Below, piece after piece: positions 43,201-55,717 of a DNA stretch of 64,000 nucleotides (position 1 is its first letter; each line of letters begins with the position of its first letter). Both the position numbers and the translations under genes were made by a program. The notes under the pieces were generated by a model. That model searched no databases, was not told where the DNA came from, and saw nothing but the letters and a program-made list of their open reading frames with translations. The DNA comes from Eudromia elegans (Eukaryota > Chordata > Aves > Tinamiformes > Tinamidae), in contig PTEX01000205.1 in NCBI GenBank assembly GCA_003342815.1, forward strand, positions 268,252 through 332,251, in the 5' to 3' direction.

Positions 43201-46090
43201 CTATTCAGTAATCCTTAGGAAATACCATGTTCCGATATCACTGCTGCTGAATCAGCTTCCCGAGGCGAGATGTTCTGGTCCAAAAGCTGGAGGAGAGGCA
43301 CGGCCAACGCTCCTAACACCAGCCAGAGCGCCGCAGAGCTCCTGCCGCGCTGGCTGCTTTCGCGCACGCTCCTGAACCGTGGAGCTTGTGCTGGGTGTTG
43401 TCTCGCGGATGAGGCCGGCACAGCCCTGGGGCCAGAACCAGCCCCCTTCTCTTCACCCCGGGGCAGGGAGGAGCAGGAACCGAGCGCGACGCTCTGCTCT
43501 CCCACGATGTGCTGGAGGGCTGAGCGGGAGACAACGCAGGTTGGGCAGCAGGACAAACCTCCAGCACCCACCAAGGTATCAGCCTGCACCCCAAGCTGCC
43601 CGTGTCGCTACCTCCAAAGAGGGTGCACTGAGGAGAAGGACAAGCAAGCTCACTTACCTCTAAGCTGGGACCAAAGGCCAAGCTCGAACAGCTACTGACT
43701 GTGGTGAAGGATGGGAAGAGCAGATACCAGGAGACCGTGAGAGGACGTTAGTGCTGCAGGCTGGGGAGTGAGCACGGCCCTGTGCTCCAGCAGCCAGGAG
43801 AACTGCTGCCACAGCAGGTCAGCAAGGGCAGGAGATGCTCCCCTCACTGCTGCTGCGCCGGAAAGGACCCCAGCGTGCTCGGTGCTGACGAGCGAGGGAG
43901 AGCAGTGCCCGCAGTGACATCATGCTCTGGGCACGCGGTGCAGCCCTGCACCCCGGCACAGCGGGTCGGCGCTTCTGCAGCTCCAGGGGTTCTTGAAGCA
44001 GCCAAGGGTGCCGAGATGAGATCCAGACTGAGAGCACAGGAGTGCTTTGCATCCACCCCTTCCCAGCCTGGGAGAGACCCAGCCACATTGCTTCCTTCGA
44101 GGACTGGGCATCTCCAACCTTTCCCAGCTTGCAGGTACCCCCCAAGTGACTCAGTGGCCAAGGATAGGCAGAGCAGCCCATAGCGGCAAGGGCTGCAGGG
44201 CCCACGGAGAACCCCCAAGGGCATGGAGGCAGGAAAACCAGAGCTTGGAAAAGCCAGCAAGGCTCAGCCCCCAGGGCTGCACCGCTGGCCTTGCGCACAC
44301 TCGTCTGGGAAGAGCAAACCCAATGAGGTGACACCCTGATCCTCAGGGCGAGATCCAAGCTCTAACCAGGCTTCCCTGGAGCTGCCCTCGCTGCTGCCTC
44401 CAGCCCTGTCAGGAGCTGCCGGCCTGGCCCAGTGGACAGTCCCTGCTCCAGGCAAAGGGGTGACGGGATACACGAACATTCCTGGATTTCCCAAGCCGGA
44501 GCTTTCCAAAATGGGCTGAGCTATGCTGGGCAGCAAGCAGTGAGTCAGAGGCAACACAAAACATGACATTGCAGTCACGGGGGAGAACGGAAGCTTTACT
44601 AAAGCACCCCGAGCCCTCATTGCTCCAGCCCTTTTGTTCCCGGCTGACTTCACTTCCCAGTCTGGCCTGGGAGCAGGGAAAGCCCGATGACAGCCCGTGG
44701 AGACGAATCATCCTCCTGCCAGCACTTGCCTTCGCACAGCGTGTGCCAAAGCCCCCGGGGGGCCGGAGCTCGGCAAGGAGAGGAGCCCAGGAGCAGTGGG
44801 TGCCGGAAGGCCGCTGTGCTCGACCCTCTCCAGCAGCACCCAGCAGCTCCTGCCTGGGCCCGTCACAGACCCTGCTGTGCACGGATACAGAGGGAAACGC
44901 TGCTTTTCATTAAAAAAAACACAAATCTGACCATTTGCATTAACCCTTGGCTGCACACGCATTTCTTCAATACCAAATGAGGCAAAAGTAACCAGCACTG
45001 AGCATGCAGAACCATTTGCTGCACAAGTCCAGATTATACTTGTTTTCTGGCTGCTGTAGGCAGACATTTGTGTTGATATAACCAGAACTGGAGCTTGCAG
45101 AACACCATATGGTCATTGCATTTGTTCAAGTATGAACCTAAATTTATATTTGTCATCTACTTTTAAGTGCTTGCATGCAACAACTCAGAAAAGAACGCCA
45201 AGAAAGCTTCAGTTTTTTTCTCATTTAAACAGATTTGACAGTGCTTGCTTATTAACCTAGTCCCAGTCTACTTCTCACCAGCTTTAGTCACGGTTCTGCT
45301 TTAGAGATCATTTTGACCAGACTTGTTAAACTTTGGTAAAACTTGCAAGCAAGACGGAGATCATTTGACATAGCAGATGCACACTGCCTCTTCCTGCAGG
45401 CTAGGAAAAAAATTTGAGTCTGGCAACAGAGTTCCGTGGGACAAAGCTGGCAGAAATGTATTCTCGTTGCCTAGAGCAGCTAGCAGGAAACAATTTTTGG
45501 TACAAATTTGCAGTAAATGCAATTTACTTGACCTCAGGCTTGTAAAGTGCCATTTCAAAGCCAGGCAGGAAGGATCTCTGAAGATTGTACTTTCCATTTA
45601 AGCATCTTAACCAGCTTTCCCTGGGAAAGCTAGAGGAAGTTGCCGTTAACTCCAAACATTTTTATCTTTTTCTCCCCCTCTTTGAAAACCGTTAATACCA
45701 CCTTCCTCCTCCCATGCCCGGGAAGCATGTGGGGTACTATAGGCAACCTTTAAAGAGCAGTCGAAGTCCATCAGCATTCCCTGCATCTGCTGCCCTACTT
45801 GGCTGCTGTTTTAGTGCCAAACACGGCTCTCGGCCTGCGTGCAACAGCCCGCACGTTTCCTTCCAGCTCTCCCTCTCACTGCGTGCTGCAACAATATATA
45901 GTGATTACAATCACTTTTGGCAAACGCTGTAAGCAACATAAAAACCACATTTTCAACGCACTGTAGAGACGAGGCATTTATGGTTCTTGTTACGTAAAAT
46001 CTGTAAACCATATCGGATTCAAGCAGGAACCGCCTAAATGCAAGGACTGCATCCAAAACAATGTTTCTAATCCCCTCCTTGGCTGATATT
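37250..46090. other. Intergenic region between LRRC15 promoter and GP5
   Basis: No gene is supported. Up to about 44.9 kb the DNA is GC-rich, with many overlapping chance frames on both strands; none shows domains or spliced structure. From about 44.9 kb it becomes AT-rich. The part next to 46,090 may be GP5 3' UTR, though I found no convincing AATAAA on the minus strand close to the stop. Confidence 0.5.
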
Positions 46091-48217
46091 CTATAGCTTT
46101 TTAATAATTTTTATGAGAACAACAGGCTGAGCAGGAATCTCCTTAGAGCACAAGAACTGCCTAGTTTTGCACATCATATACAGAGTGATCACAACAGTGA
46201 CAACCTGGACTGCTAAAATCAAGCTATGAAGGCACAAAAAGAACTGACAATAGGGAACTATAGTATTGAAATGTGGCTCGGCACTCCTGCGGGCCGGCAA
46301 CTCCTCCCACCAGGCAGGAGTAGTTAGATCTACTCCACCATCTAAATCTGTTCTTCTTACACCGCTGCTCCGTGCTTTGGTGCTGGCAGACGTCTGCGCT
46401 GGAACCCCAGAGGAATGAGGCTGCCCAACTACGGTACTGAAGCGCGGCTCGGCACTCACGCGGGCCGGCAGCTCCTCCCACCAGGCAGACGCAGCCAAGT
46501 CCGTTTCGGGAGTCAAATCCGCTCCTGCCACACCGTTGGTTTCTGCAGCCGTTCTGGGCGAAGTTTGGGCTGGAACAGCTGGAGAATGAGGCCGCCCAGC
46601 ACCTCCAACACGTGAATAGGTAAAACCTAGCGTTGCAAGAGGCTTCGACGTGGGTGCGTTAGCATCCGTGCTGGGCACTGCTGTTATAGTGGCCGCCGAC
46701 GTTGATCTGGGCTGTCCTGTCCGCAGGGAAGTTGAAGTTGGGGAAGGAGCTGAGCTCCCGAGTGCCTCGTACAGAGCAGCTGTGGTTGGCAGGCAATTCA
46801 TGTGATGGCCTCTTAGAGCCATAAGAGAAATATTCTTCAGAGCTGGCGGGCTGTCACACATCAGAGACTGGGCTCTTCTTACTATATCAGCGCTCTTTCG
46901 AAGCCATTCCTGGAAGCCAAGAATTTGGCAATTGCATTTCCAAGGGTTGTTGTCAAGGAAGACTTCTTGCAGTTCAGGTAAAGCTGTAAAAAGATCTCCA
47001 GGAAGAGACTGCAGCTTCGTGCTATTGAGGTAAACTTTCTGAAGGTGCTTGAGATTATGAAAGAGGTTACTAGGAAGAAATTCAAGCCTCGAGTCATAAA
47101 TGGATATATTCTGCAGCTTATGAAGGTCCAGGAAGATGCCCTCTGGCAGGCTGGAAATATTAGTTGTATGCAGAGATAGGCCCTGCAGTTCGATCAGGCC
47201 ACTGAACACATTCTTAGGAAGAACACTAAGTTCTAGGTTGAAGCTCAACACAAGAAGCTCCAAATTTGTCAAGTTACTGAACACAAAATCTGGCAGCGTT
47301 GAGAGCTGCGTGTGATAGAGCCACAGGCTGCCAAGATTCCTCATTTCTCCAAACAATACTTCCGGAAGCGACTTCAGGGGGTTCCTGTACAAGGTCAACT
47401 TAGAGAGGTTGGGTAAGTGCAGGAAGAGCCCAGAAGGTAGACGCTCAAGCTTGTTTCTGGAGAGCGTTAGAACTCGCAGTTTACCAAGACAGTGAAATGC
47501 ATCGGGGGCAATGGCCTGGATGTTGTTTGAGTGCAGGAAGAGTTCCAGCAGCTCCTTCAAGCTGTCGAACAAGCCAGACTCTATGGAGGAGAGCTGGTTA
47601 AAGTAGAGCATCAGCTTCTGAAGTCTGGTCAACGCACTGAACGCGGTGCTGGGCAGCGCTGCCAAGTTGTTCCTCGACAAGTTCAGCACTTCGAGTCTGG
47701 CGAGCTTCCTTAGTGCACCTCTAGGAAGAGCTGTTAGCTGGTTCTTGTTCAAAAAAAGCTCCCGCAAACTGGCCAATTTGCCAAACAGATTCTCTCCTAT
47801 ACGTGTCAACCTGTTATTTTCCATGATCAGTTGCTGGAGGGATTCCATGTCATCAAACACTTCCTCAGGAAGCTCAACCAGCTTGTTATCCAGCAGCTTG
47901 AGGGCTTTTAGCCTATGCAGGCCTTTAAAAGCCAGTGGTGAAATCACGGATATATTATTGGAAGCTAAGATGAGAATCTGTAGTGGCAACATCCTGGAGA
48001 AAGTATCCTGCAGGGATGTTACCTGAGTGTTCGTTATGTGAATTTTTGTCATGTTGCAAGGTAGATTTAATGATTCCAGGTCTTTTATATGGGGACCAGA
48101 GCAACGAATTTCGTCTTTCAGAGAGCAGTCGCATTTCTCAGGACAAACGGATGCATCCAGCTGGAGGAAAAGCTTGATCATCACTGACAAAAGCAACACC
48201 AACATCCTTGTGGACAT
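46091..48217 (-). CDS. GP5: Platelet glycoprotein V
   Basis: This is a subunit of the GPIb-IX-V receptor on platelets or thrombocytes, which captures von Willebrand factor; mammalian GP5 is also a thrombin substrate and binds collagen. The 708-residue product (human 560) has a signal peptide (about 1-22), LRRNT (C25, C29, C31, C39), fourteen LRRs (about 77-413), LRRCT (C428, C430, C454, C475), a long stalk (476-655), a transmembrane helix (about 659-684, with the AVQ motif I recall from human) and a 24-residue Lys-containing tail. VLFGEM, LWL and the irregular 25-residue repeat (317-341) fit GP5 specifically. Extra length comes from a duplicated 57-residue stalk unit (542-655). The start at 48,217 lies 14 nt after an acceptor (exon from 48,231); Met5 is an alternative. 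Codon use is much less GC-rich than in CPN2 or LRRC15. Confidence 0.92.
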   Translation of the reverse strand: MSTRMLVLLLSVMIKLFLQLDASVCPEKCDCSLKDEIRCSGPHIKDLESLNLPCNMTKIHITNTQVTSLQDTFSRMLPLQILILASNNISVISPLAFKGLHRLKALKLLDNKLVELPEEVFDDMESLQQLIMENNRLTRIGENLFGKLASLRELFLNKNQLTALPRGALRKLARLEVLNLSRNNLAALPSTAFSALTRLQKLMLYFNQLSSIESGLFDSLKELLELFLHSNNIQAIAPDAFHCLGKLRVLTLSRNKLERLPSGLFLHLPNLSKLTLYRNPLKSLPEVLFGEMRNLGSLWLYHTQLSTLPDFVFSNLTNLELLVLSFNLELSVLPKNVFSGLIELQGLSLHTTNISSLPEGIFLDLHKLQNISIYDSRLEFLPSNLFHNLKHLQKVYLNSTKLQSLPGDLFTALPELQEVFLDNNPWKCNCQILGFQEWLRKSADIVRRAQSLMCDSPPALKNISLMALRGHHMNCLPTTAALYEALGSSAPSPTSTSLRTGQPRSTSAATITAVPSTDANAPTSKPLATLGFTYSRVGGAGRPHSPAVPAQTSPRTAAETNGVAGADLTPETDLAASAWWEELPARVSAEPRFSTVVGQPHSSGVPAQTSASTKARSSGVRRTDLDGGVDLTTPAWWEELPARRSAEPHFNTIVPYCQFFLCLHSLILAVQVVTVVITLYMMCKTRQFLCSKEIPAQPVVLIKIIKKL
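46253..46594 (-). repeat. GP5: 171-nt coding tandem duplication in GP5 stalk
   Basis: Two in-frame copies of 171 nt encode residues 542-598 and 599-655. Both keep PHS..VPAQTS, TDL/DL, AWWEELPAR and SAEP. The first half of each unit is Ser/Thr/Pro-rich and diverged; the AWWEELPAR core is nearly identical. I do not recall this in mammalian GP5. Confidence 0.92.
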
Positions 48218-48231
48218 ACCAGAAATATTAG

Positions 48232-51200
48232 CTGTTGCAAGAGATAAAAAGAGTCAGGGTTTGATTACAGGTATTTAATAAATTAGAAGCAGCAGACAAA
48301 ATTATGCATCAGTTTTTCAGCTTACACTGAAGTGTGAAGCTTACACAACGCTCTATTTTTCTAGTACTACATGCTGTGAATTTGTACAAGTCAACTAAAG
48401 CAAAAGCATATGCAAGTCACACGACCACTACTAAATAGTAATATAGCACATATTTGAAATTTAGAAACATTATGTCAGCTTTTTATCACAGCTTATCTAA
48501 AGCTGAGACATTTAAGCATGTAGAGCTTTAGAGTTTTGTCCTTATTGTTCTGATGGAACCTACAGCACAGATAGAGCTTAACTGGTATGGGATAAAAGTA
48601 GCAACACAGAAAGAAATGATAATGAGGTAGAAGAAAGTGCCCTACAACCCCTGTAATGTTTTAAGGGGCCACATACAAACCAGCAGTCCTGTTGGACCAT
48701 CGCTCAGCGTTTGCAAGCGATCGCTTCTTGGAACAGCTCAGGAACTCACGAGAAAAAATAGGCTATTTCTGATGTAGCCCGAAATAGCACAAGAGCTATT
48801 TCAGCAGGAGAGAATAGGGAGCCTCTGATAACAAATACTGCCTCATTGCAGCAGCTTAACAAAACAGTAAGTAGTCAGAGGTATTTAAAAATACTACGAA
48901 ATAAAATGAGCCGAATAAATTATTATGTTAGCTAGAAAACTGTACCAATAAGGACACTAAGTCCTTAGATCTACAAGAAGTATATACCACTCAATCCAAA
49001 AGGTGCCTATATTCCAAAACAAAAACAAAAAAAAAAATGAACAGGAAAGCAACCATTAAATTGTTGTAGCTAGAAGGCGAACACTTAAGACTATGTCAAA
49101 CAAATCTTTCCACAGTTTAGGAATTCATCCTTAGCGAAATCCCAAAGGACATTGGAAAGCGGGACGCTGAAAGCTAAGGAACTGGCTGATGAGTAGCAGA
49201 AGCAGCAGCCTGGACTGGGGCGCACCCGTGTAGTCAAAACCTCCCGTTGCAGCCTTCAGTCCTGAGAACACGGTCAGAAGCGGAACACTTCATCCCAGCA
49301 GCCTCTTTCCAGAAGCAAGGATGAAATTCTGCTAAACCAACATGAGAAACAGCTACGAAGCCAATCATTTAGAAAAAGGACCGGGTCAGGCACAGGTAGG
49401 GTAGCTGAATTTTTCCAATGCCAGAACGCCTGACAAGAGAACACCATCACAGAGAAAGAGCTGCATGTCAATGACAGCAGAAGCCAGAATCACATTAAAC
49501 AAAAAAAAACCCAAAACCTTCTCCCCTCCCCTGCCAATAATAAAAAATAATCTAAGTTAGGTTCAGAGAAATGAAAAACCAATAAAATCTGCATCCCTTC
49601 CTAGGCAATTGAAGGACTAGCACTAACACCGGGCGACACAGATGCTCCTGAGTAAGCTCTTGCCGGGCTGCTGAATTCCAAACTTGGGCTTACAATAATC
49701 TAAGCAAGACAATAAGTCAGCAACAACCACCACCACCTTGCAACTCACATTCCCCAAGGGCTTTTCAACATTACAGGAGAATCCACCAGAGAATCTAGAC
49801 AAAAGTATCCCAAACCAAGAAAACACGAGCTATTCCTGTGTAGCTCAGGAGATCCCAACCTTGGCTGGTTCAGGCATCCCAGCAGCAGCAGCAAGTCCAG
49901 TACCAGATGAAAGGGCTAGCCCACAAGCAGGCAGTGACAAGCATTTATCTGCCTTTCCACCCCTCTTCTTTCATACTCTGCAAACTGACACCTTAGAGGC
50001 TTATCTGCCTTTGAGAGGAACTCAATGGGAACACAGTGGGCAATCAGGCTTCACCACGATTCTGCACTTTAAATGGGAAGAAAAACAGCAAAACGCATCC
50101 TCTAGATAACACTTTACTCATTTGCATAACTATTTTCAAAGGCCAAAGAATGTGTTAAGATTTTGCCTACTTTTTAGTTGCAGAAGCAACTGGTTTCTTA
50201 CAGGCTCCACTAGTTTCCACTCTGGAATGTTATCAACAGTGCTACCAAATTTGAGATCACTCACAAAACAGAAGGAAAACAAGCCACACATGCGATGGCC
50301 CAAGAGACTCTTGTAGCCAGAATTCTGACAGGGAATGAACAGGAGCGGCAGCACCAACCAGTCCGATGTAAACCTGGTTGCTTAGAGCCAGAAACGTGGG
50401 TCTTTCAGCACAAATTCGGATTAGAAAGGAGAGTTTCAAATTTCTGGATAGATATTCAGGTAGTTATACAGCAGTCTCATGCACAGAGGCATTAGATTTT
50501 GCAGGAATGGACATATCCATGTTAAACACTCGAGTGGAATGCACCTTCTCAACGCTGCTCTGACTCTTCCGTTCATGCAGGAGCAGAGTCAAAGCAACTT
50601 GATTTACTGACCTGTTTTCTACTTTTTGGCTAAGGAATCCACCCTTGACATATTTGGCTTCCTGTTTTTCCTCTTAAATCTTCTGTAGCCACAGACGAAC
50701 AAAACCTAAAGTCCAGAAGATCCTGAAGAGAAAAAACCTTTGTCGAAACGTTAGCTTTGACTTGCAATACTCCATGTTTTTGGAATGAAGTTGTTTGTTT
50801 ACCAGGCATTTCAACCACCTTGCCTTCAAGTTCAAAACAATGTGCTCTACCAAAAACTAATAATAATAAAAAAAAAATGAAGTCTGAGCTGTGAGGGGGA
50901 AAGGCTGTCTTTATTCGTGTGTGATTTTTCTAAAAATGACTCTGACAATAACAACGCTCACAACCAGCTGCATTCCTACAGCAGAGTCACTTCAAGACTG
51001 CTTCCCACACATCAGAAAAAAAGGAATAATAGAAAGATAACAAAACTAGAAAAAAAAAAATCTCTATTCAAGACAAAAGGTGTTATTTTAAAAAGGCTTT
51101 CATGAAGCATCAGGTGAAAGTAAGGTCGCTATTGCTCTATTCCAGAACAGCACTGCCACGTCAGCATTGCAAACACATACTGCATAGGTCCTCCTCCACC

Positions 51201-51358
51201 TTCAAAGCCAGGAACTCAACAAGACGCCCGTGGTATCAGCCAGAGAAGGTTTATCTGCTTCAACAAGCTTTGGATCAGATCTAATTGTACGCAGAGCGAT
51301 TAAAAATAATTTCAGGAAACTAATAAAAAGAATTAAAATAGAATCTGTTCATTTTAAT
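48232..51358. other. GP5 upstream region and gap before ATP13A3
   Basis: No coding region is supported. A minus-strand donor (GTAAG, 48,321-48,325) would give a 94-nt intron before the GP5 coding exon. Further upstream lies AGATAAG on the minus strand (48,492-48,498), a GATA-factor motif, which would suit megakaryocyte or thrombocyte expression. A 12-base palindrome AAGCGATCGCTT lies at 48,715-48,726. A minus-strand AATAAA at 50,910-50,915 is an alternative distal poly(A) signal for ATP13A3. Confidence 0.35.
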
Positions 51359-54300
51359 TTTATTTCAAAGAGCTTCAGTCACAAAAATGATTTACAAGAC
51401 TATTTACAATTCTATTGTACAGTTATTTACGTATGCCTTTTGACAACAGGGTACCATTCTAGAGCAGCAATGCATGTTTTAAATACAAAGATGTATTGTC
51501 ATTTTGGGTTTAAAAATAAAAAGGAAACTGAGCTTCTAGAAAGCACTGTAATGCCTTTTTATCTGTTAGGAGTGAGGAATTCACAACAATGTGAGTAGTT
51601 CCCAGTTCACATAATTATCAAACAAGCTGCAGTTTTGTTGAAAATAGCTGTAAAAACCTGAAGCTTTACTGTATAAAATCAACATATTCAAGACTCTAAA
51701 AATTGTCAACCCCCCAACAGCTTTCCCTTAAACATACAAAAACCTAAGTTTACAATCCAGAATTTCATGGGAAAAACCCTACAGAACTTTAACTCTTGCA
51801 TTTTGTGATGACCAACATAGGCATTAAGAACTTGCAGCATAAAAAAAGGACTTCACATCTGCTTAGTTTTACACTGTATATACATATACAGTACAGAAAC
51901 ATTTACCCAATTTGGGATGACTGTTCAGCACAACCTTCATAAAGAAAAATAAATATAATTAAAAACCCCAAACTTTTTTTTTTCCTTTTTTTTTCCCCCC
52001 TTTAAAGTGCAACAGGAGATGTTTCCAAATTAAATATACAATGAATATGGACAGTTTTGTGAATGTTTCAGTCATTTCTGCTCAAGCATTATTCATACTT
52101 TTTTTTTTTTACAGTAGATTTAGTTTTATAGCACTTGAAACTAGAGTTACTGCTAATTAAATGTGAAGGGGAAAAACAACCCTGAGGGATATACAATTTA
52201 AGGATCTCGCACTTTGTTTTTAAAAAGTAACATTTATTATTTAGCAATTGCTTTTTCTGGGTAGACCAGTCCTTTAAGTATGTGCATAAATAATAATTAA
52301 AAAATCAGTAATATTTACAAATCCTAATACATCAAAGTAAAATACATACAGATTAAGTCTGCATACACAAATAATTTAATAATAAATCAAACTTCTCAAT
52401 GTAAGGCCAAAATATACAGCAGGAAGAAAGTGTCTACCAAGTATCTAGTGGAACTCAGTAAATTGGTCTGTTCACCTGAATTTAGACCTCCAAGATAAAC
52501 GCTAAACAGATTTTTCACTATAAACTGAATTTCGCCTTACTTCAAAGCACAAAATGAATAGGCTAAGTCAGGTCTAGTTTGCTGTATTTCTGAAAGCCTA
52601 AAAACCAAATTGCTCAAAGTTAGAAAAATTATAGGTGACCAAACCTGGCTCTTGGACAGAAAGGCATAATTCTAATAACTGCAGGAGATGAAAATGCTTA
52701 TTTTGTGGCTGAACAAAGGAAGAAATACTCTCAGAAAGATTGATTTATTTTTCTTAACTGTATGTTGAAAGCAAACAGGTCAGAGCTCTCGCATGCAATT
52801 TCAGAAGCACTTAATTCTGAATGCATATCCTGAGGAAACTAAATTCTACTTGAAAAATATGGTGGCAAAGTTTTCAAGCCTAATACACTCATGACCCTAG
52901 TTAATCATTAGCCCTACTAATCATCAATTTCGACAAACGGAGACACTGGGCTATTTCAATTTTAATACACAGAATTCTGTTAAATTGACTCTGAAGAAAA
53001 GCCCACCTTAATAAGCGTTTTCCTCCTCACTTTCGTGAAGAGTTTAATATGCTAATATGATTAAAAGACTAGCTTCAGAACCCAAACCAGCTGAGAGAAA
53101 TTAGCCACTTAGAGAAAGTACTAAGCAAAGCACTAAGAGAAAAACGTGATCATTTCACTTCTGATGGAACCAGCAAGCTAAAATGATCAATGAAAACCAA
53201 AACCAAGCTTATTTGTTTAAGGATACATCACAGCTCCTAGGTCCAAGATGCATAGCTTTGCAACATTTTTCAATATAATTTTTTCTTTAGATTTTGGAAT
53301 AGTACTTACTTAGATAAGAATTATTCTTCATCAGTTATTCCATGCTACAAAGATTGTATGAAATCAACACTGGCAGAAATCAGCCAATTGACTCAAGTTC
53401 ATGATTAGCAAGTTCATCTTAGTCCACAATTTCAGACCCTTTAAAAGTGACCAGAGTTATCTGATGTCCATGACCAAAAGAAGGCAGGTTATAGACTTTT
53501 ACACTGCTCTGCTGAATGACTGCTAATACAACAACTCTGTTCTTTCCCAGCTCCACTTCCTTCCCCATCAGCACTCAAAAAAAGAAAAATATACATATAT
53601 ACACACACACACGAATCAGGAAAAAAGCTGACAGCTGGAGGAAGCCAACTGGAGGATAGTATACCGTAGGCATACTATTTCTGACCAGCAAGCATTATTA
53701 TCTACTAACCCTCAAGTTCTAGAAAAACATCTTCCCAACCATTTAGCACCACTTTTATATTCACTATTGGCACAGTATGTTCAACCCTGCAAACAAAGCT
53801 AAAATGAGCAGTGGACTGCCTTACAAAAAAGCATAAGAGAATTAGGCCTGACCTGGAAAAGTTCCACTTACAAAAACAATTTTGGAACTGAATAGTCTTC
53901 ACAGGAATTTGAAAAGCAAACAAAGGACCCCATCATTTAAATTCTGTCATCAGAATACACAGATGCACATCAAAAGCCCCAGCCAGCTTGGGGCCCTCCC
54001 TCCACACTTTAAATGACTTCCCTCTAAAGGGCTGCTCTGGTCCTGGACACCCTCCTCCCAGTTCAGCAGCATCTGAATCAGTCAGTTTCACCTGGTTAAA
54101 AACAACAGATCAAAACCCAACACTTTTGCTGTCTTCCCAAAGACCCAGCAAAGCTGTTCTGAAGTGCAGCAAGTTGAAGATGGTCTGAAGACAAAAAGCT
54201 TGAGGTTCTCTCTCATGGACAAACCTTCCCTCCTTCCTACCCCTTTTTCTCCCTCTCTCCCCCAAAAAACCCAAAGCAGCCTTTTCTTTAAGCTCTGTTT

Positions 54301-55519
54301 AAGAAGCCCACAGCTGTTTACATGTGATCTATTTTTCTAGAGGTCTTAGGTTTCCTTTGACACCACCTAACGGCTACATCGTGCATTGCTGACTCAAGTA
54401 GTAAGTAGCACTATTGGTGATGCAAGTTAAGAAAAAAATCCAGAGAAGCCTAGTTCTACAGCAAGACAAGATTTTTAGCTTGTCTGTTTTCCTAGTTTTG
54501 CTTCATACAGCTACATCTAGTGCTTAAGAGATTGGCAGACACTGAAATGCATATGTTCTTAGCATGCACTGTTCCAAGGGTGGGCTTGTGAAAACATCTC
54601 CCCCATGCTTTCCTTGAAGCGGTTACTCTGGACTTACTACTTCAAGGTATATAGTAAAAATATCCTAAGATTTAAAAAATAAAACCTGACCCTTCTGTTG
54701 GAAAGGGCAAGGTCTGTGGAGATTTATATAGTTAAATCTAAGTGAAATGGAGAAGAAATGTTAGGTTCTTCACCCTCCTTCTCCAAAAATAAGGTGTAGA
54801 CTAATGCTACCTGGAGTCTCTCTTGAGTATCTCTTCCAGCTAACCCTGAAAAGATAAGAACAGACTTGAGAGAAATGTGCTTTGTGCTTGGGGATTGAGC
54901 ATTTTTTACAATATTCTCGATTCTTGCTATGTCAGACTAAGGAACTAAACTTAAAAAACCAAGCTTTTAAACCTGGAAACACTCCTTTTCAGTAGGGACA
55001 AACTTAGGGGTATACTCACCAAAAATTCAGAACCCTTTCGAGGCACAAAGCTTTTCAACAGTGAAAAAGAAAAAAAGAAAGAAAAACCCACAAGGAAACA
55101 ACCAAACAAATAAAAAGGTCATTATGTGCCCCTAGTACTACCATGAAGCACTACATCATAGAGCTTACACTAACATGTGCCCTGCTAAACAGGTCAGAAC
55201 AGTGATTAAGATATCCCAGGCAAATAAAGTGAATCTGTTTAACTGTCCTGCAGTTTAAATCTTCAAATACATCTCATTTAGGAGTAACGATTAAGTTAGA
55301 AGGTAGAAGATGACCAGTTTTGCTCTGCCTAAGGTAACCTACATTTTTAAAATGTACAGTCATAACGTGTCTGGCTCTGAATTCTGTATTCAGAGAGACA
55401 AGAATAGTTGGAAGTATCTGTATCAGAATTTGACATTTAGTATATCGTAATTTCAAATAAAAACTGAAAATTACATTCTTCTGAATTCTACTAACAACAC
55501 ATGCCACCAAGATCCACTG
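51359..55519 (-). other. ATP13A3: Probable ATP13A3 3' UTR
   Basis: AT-rich sequence follows the ATP13A3 stop codon without any acceptor-bounded coding exon. The left limit is set at a minus-strand AATAAA (51,359-51,364), one of several candidates (others near 50,910, 52,231 and 52,744). A 4-kb 3' UTR is plausible for this gene. It contains many T- and A-rich runs and a short (CA)n/(TA)n tract at about 53,590-53,613. Confidence 0.4.
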
Positions 55520-55717
55520 TTACGTTAAAGTGATGATTTGATATGAACCATTTTCTTGAGATGGTACTTTAGCTTCTGTTGTTGTTCTGGGTTTTGGTGG
55601 CCATTCTGGATCAACCAGCAGTTCCTGAGCTAGATGCATATACTTGGCTTTTGGTGTCTTCTCTCTACAACCAAACAGTGAAGAAAGGAAACAAACTCCC
55701 CAGTGATCCACAGCCTC
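55520..55717 (-). CDS. ATP13A3: ATP13A3, last coding exon (partial gene)
   Basis: ATP13A3 is a P5B-type transport ATPase of endosomal membranes, implicated in polyamine import. This 198-nt exon encodes the 65-residue cytosolic C-terminus and stop (TAA at 55,520-55,522). It contains [29 protein letters not shown] and a terminal QIITLT, which match the human end (QIITIT) as I recall it. The acceptor is excellent (T run then ACAG, AG at 55,718-55,719). It begins in phase 0 with Glu, so it can join directly to the exon at 60,012-60,092 or to the 90-nt exon at 57,247. Confidence 0.95.
   Translation of the reverse strand, partial: EAVDHWGVCFLSSLFGCREKTPKAKYMHLAQELLVDPEWPPKPRTTTEAKVPSQENGSYQIITLT

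Noticed and set aside
48715-48726. 12-base palindrome AAGCGATCGCTT
   Set aside because: Short and isolated, with no known factor or repeat context; noted only.
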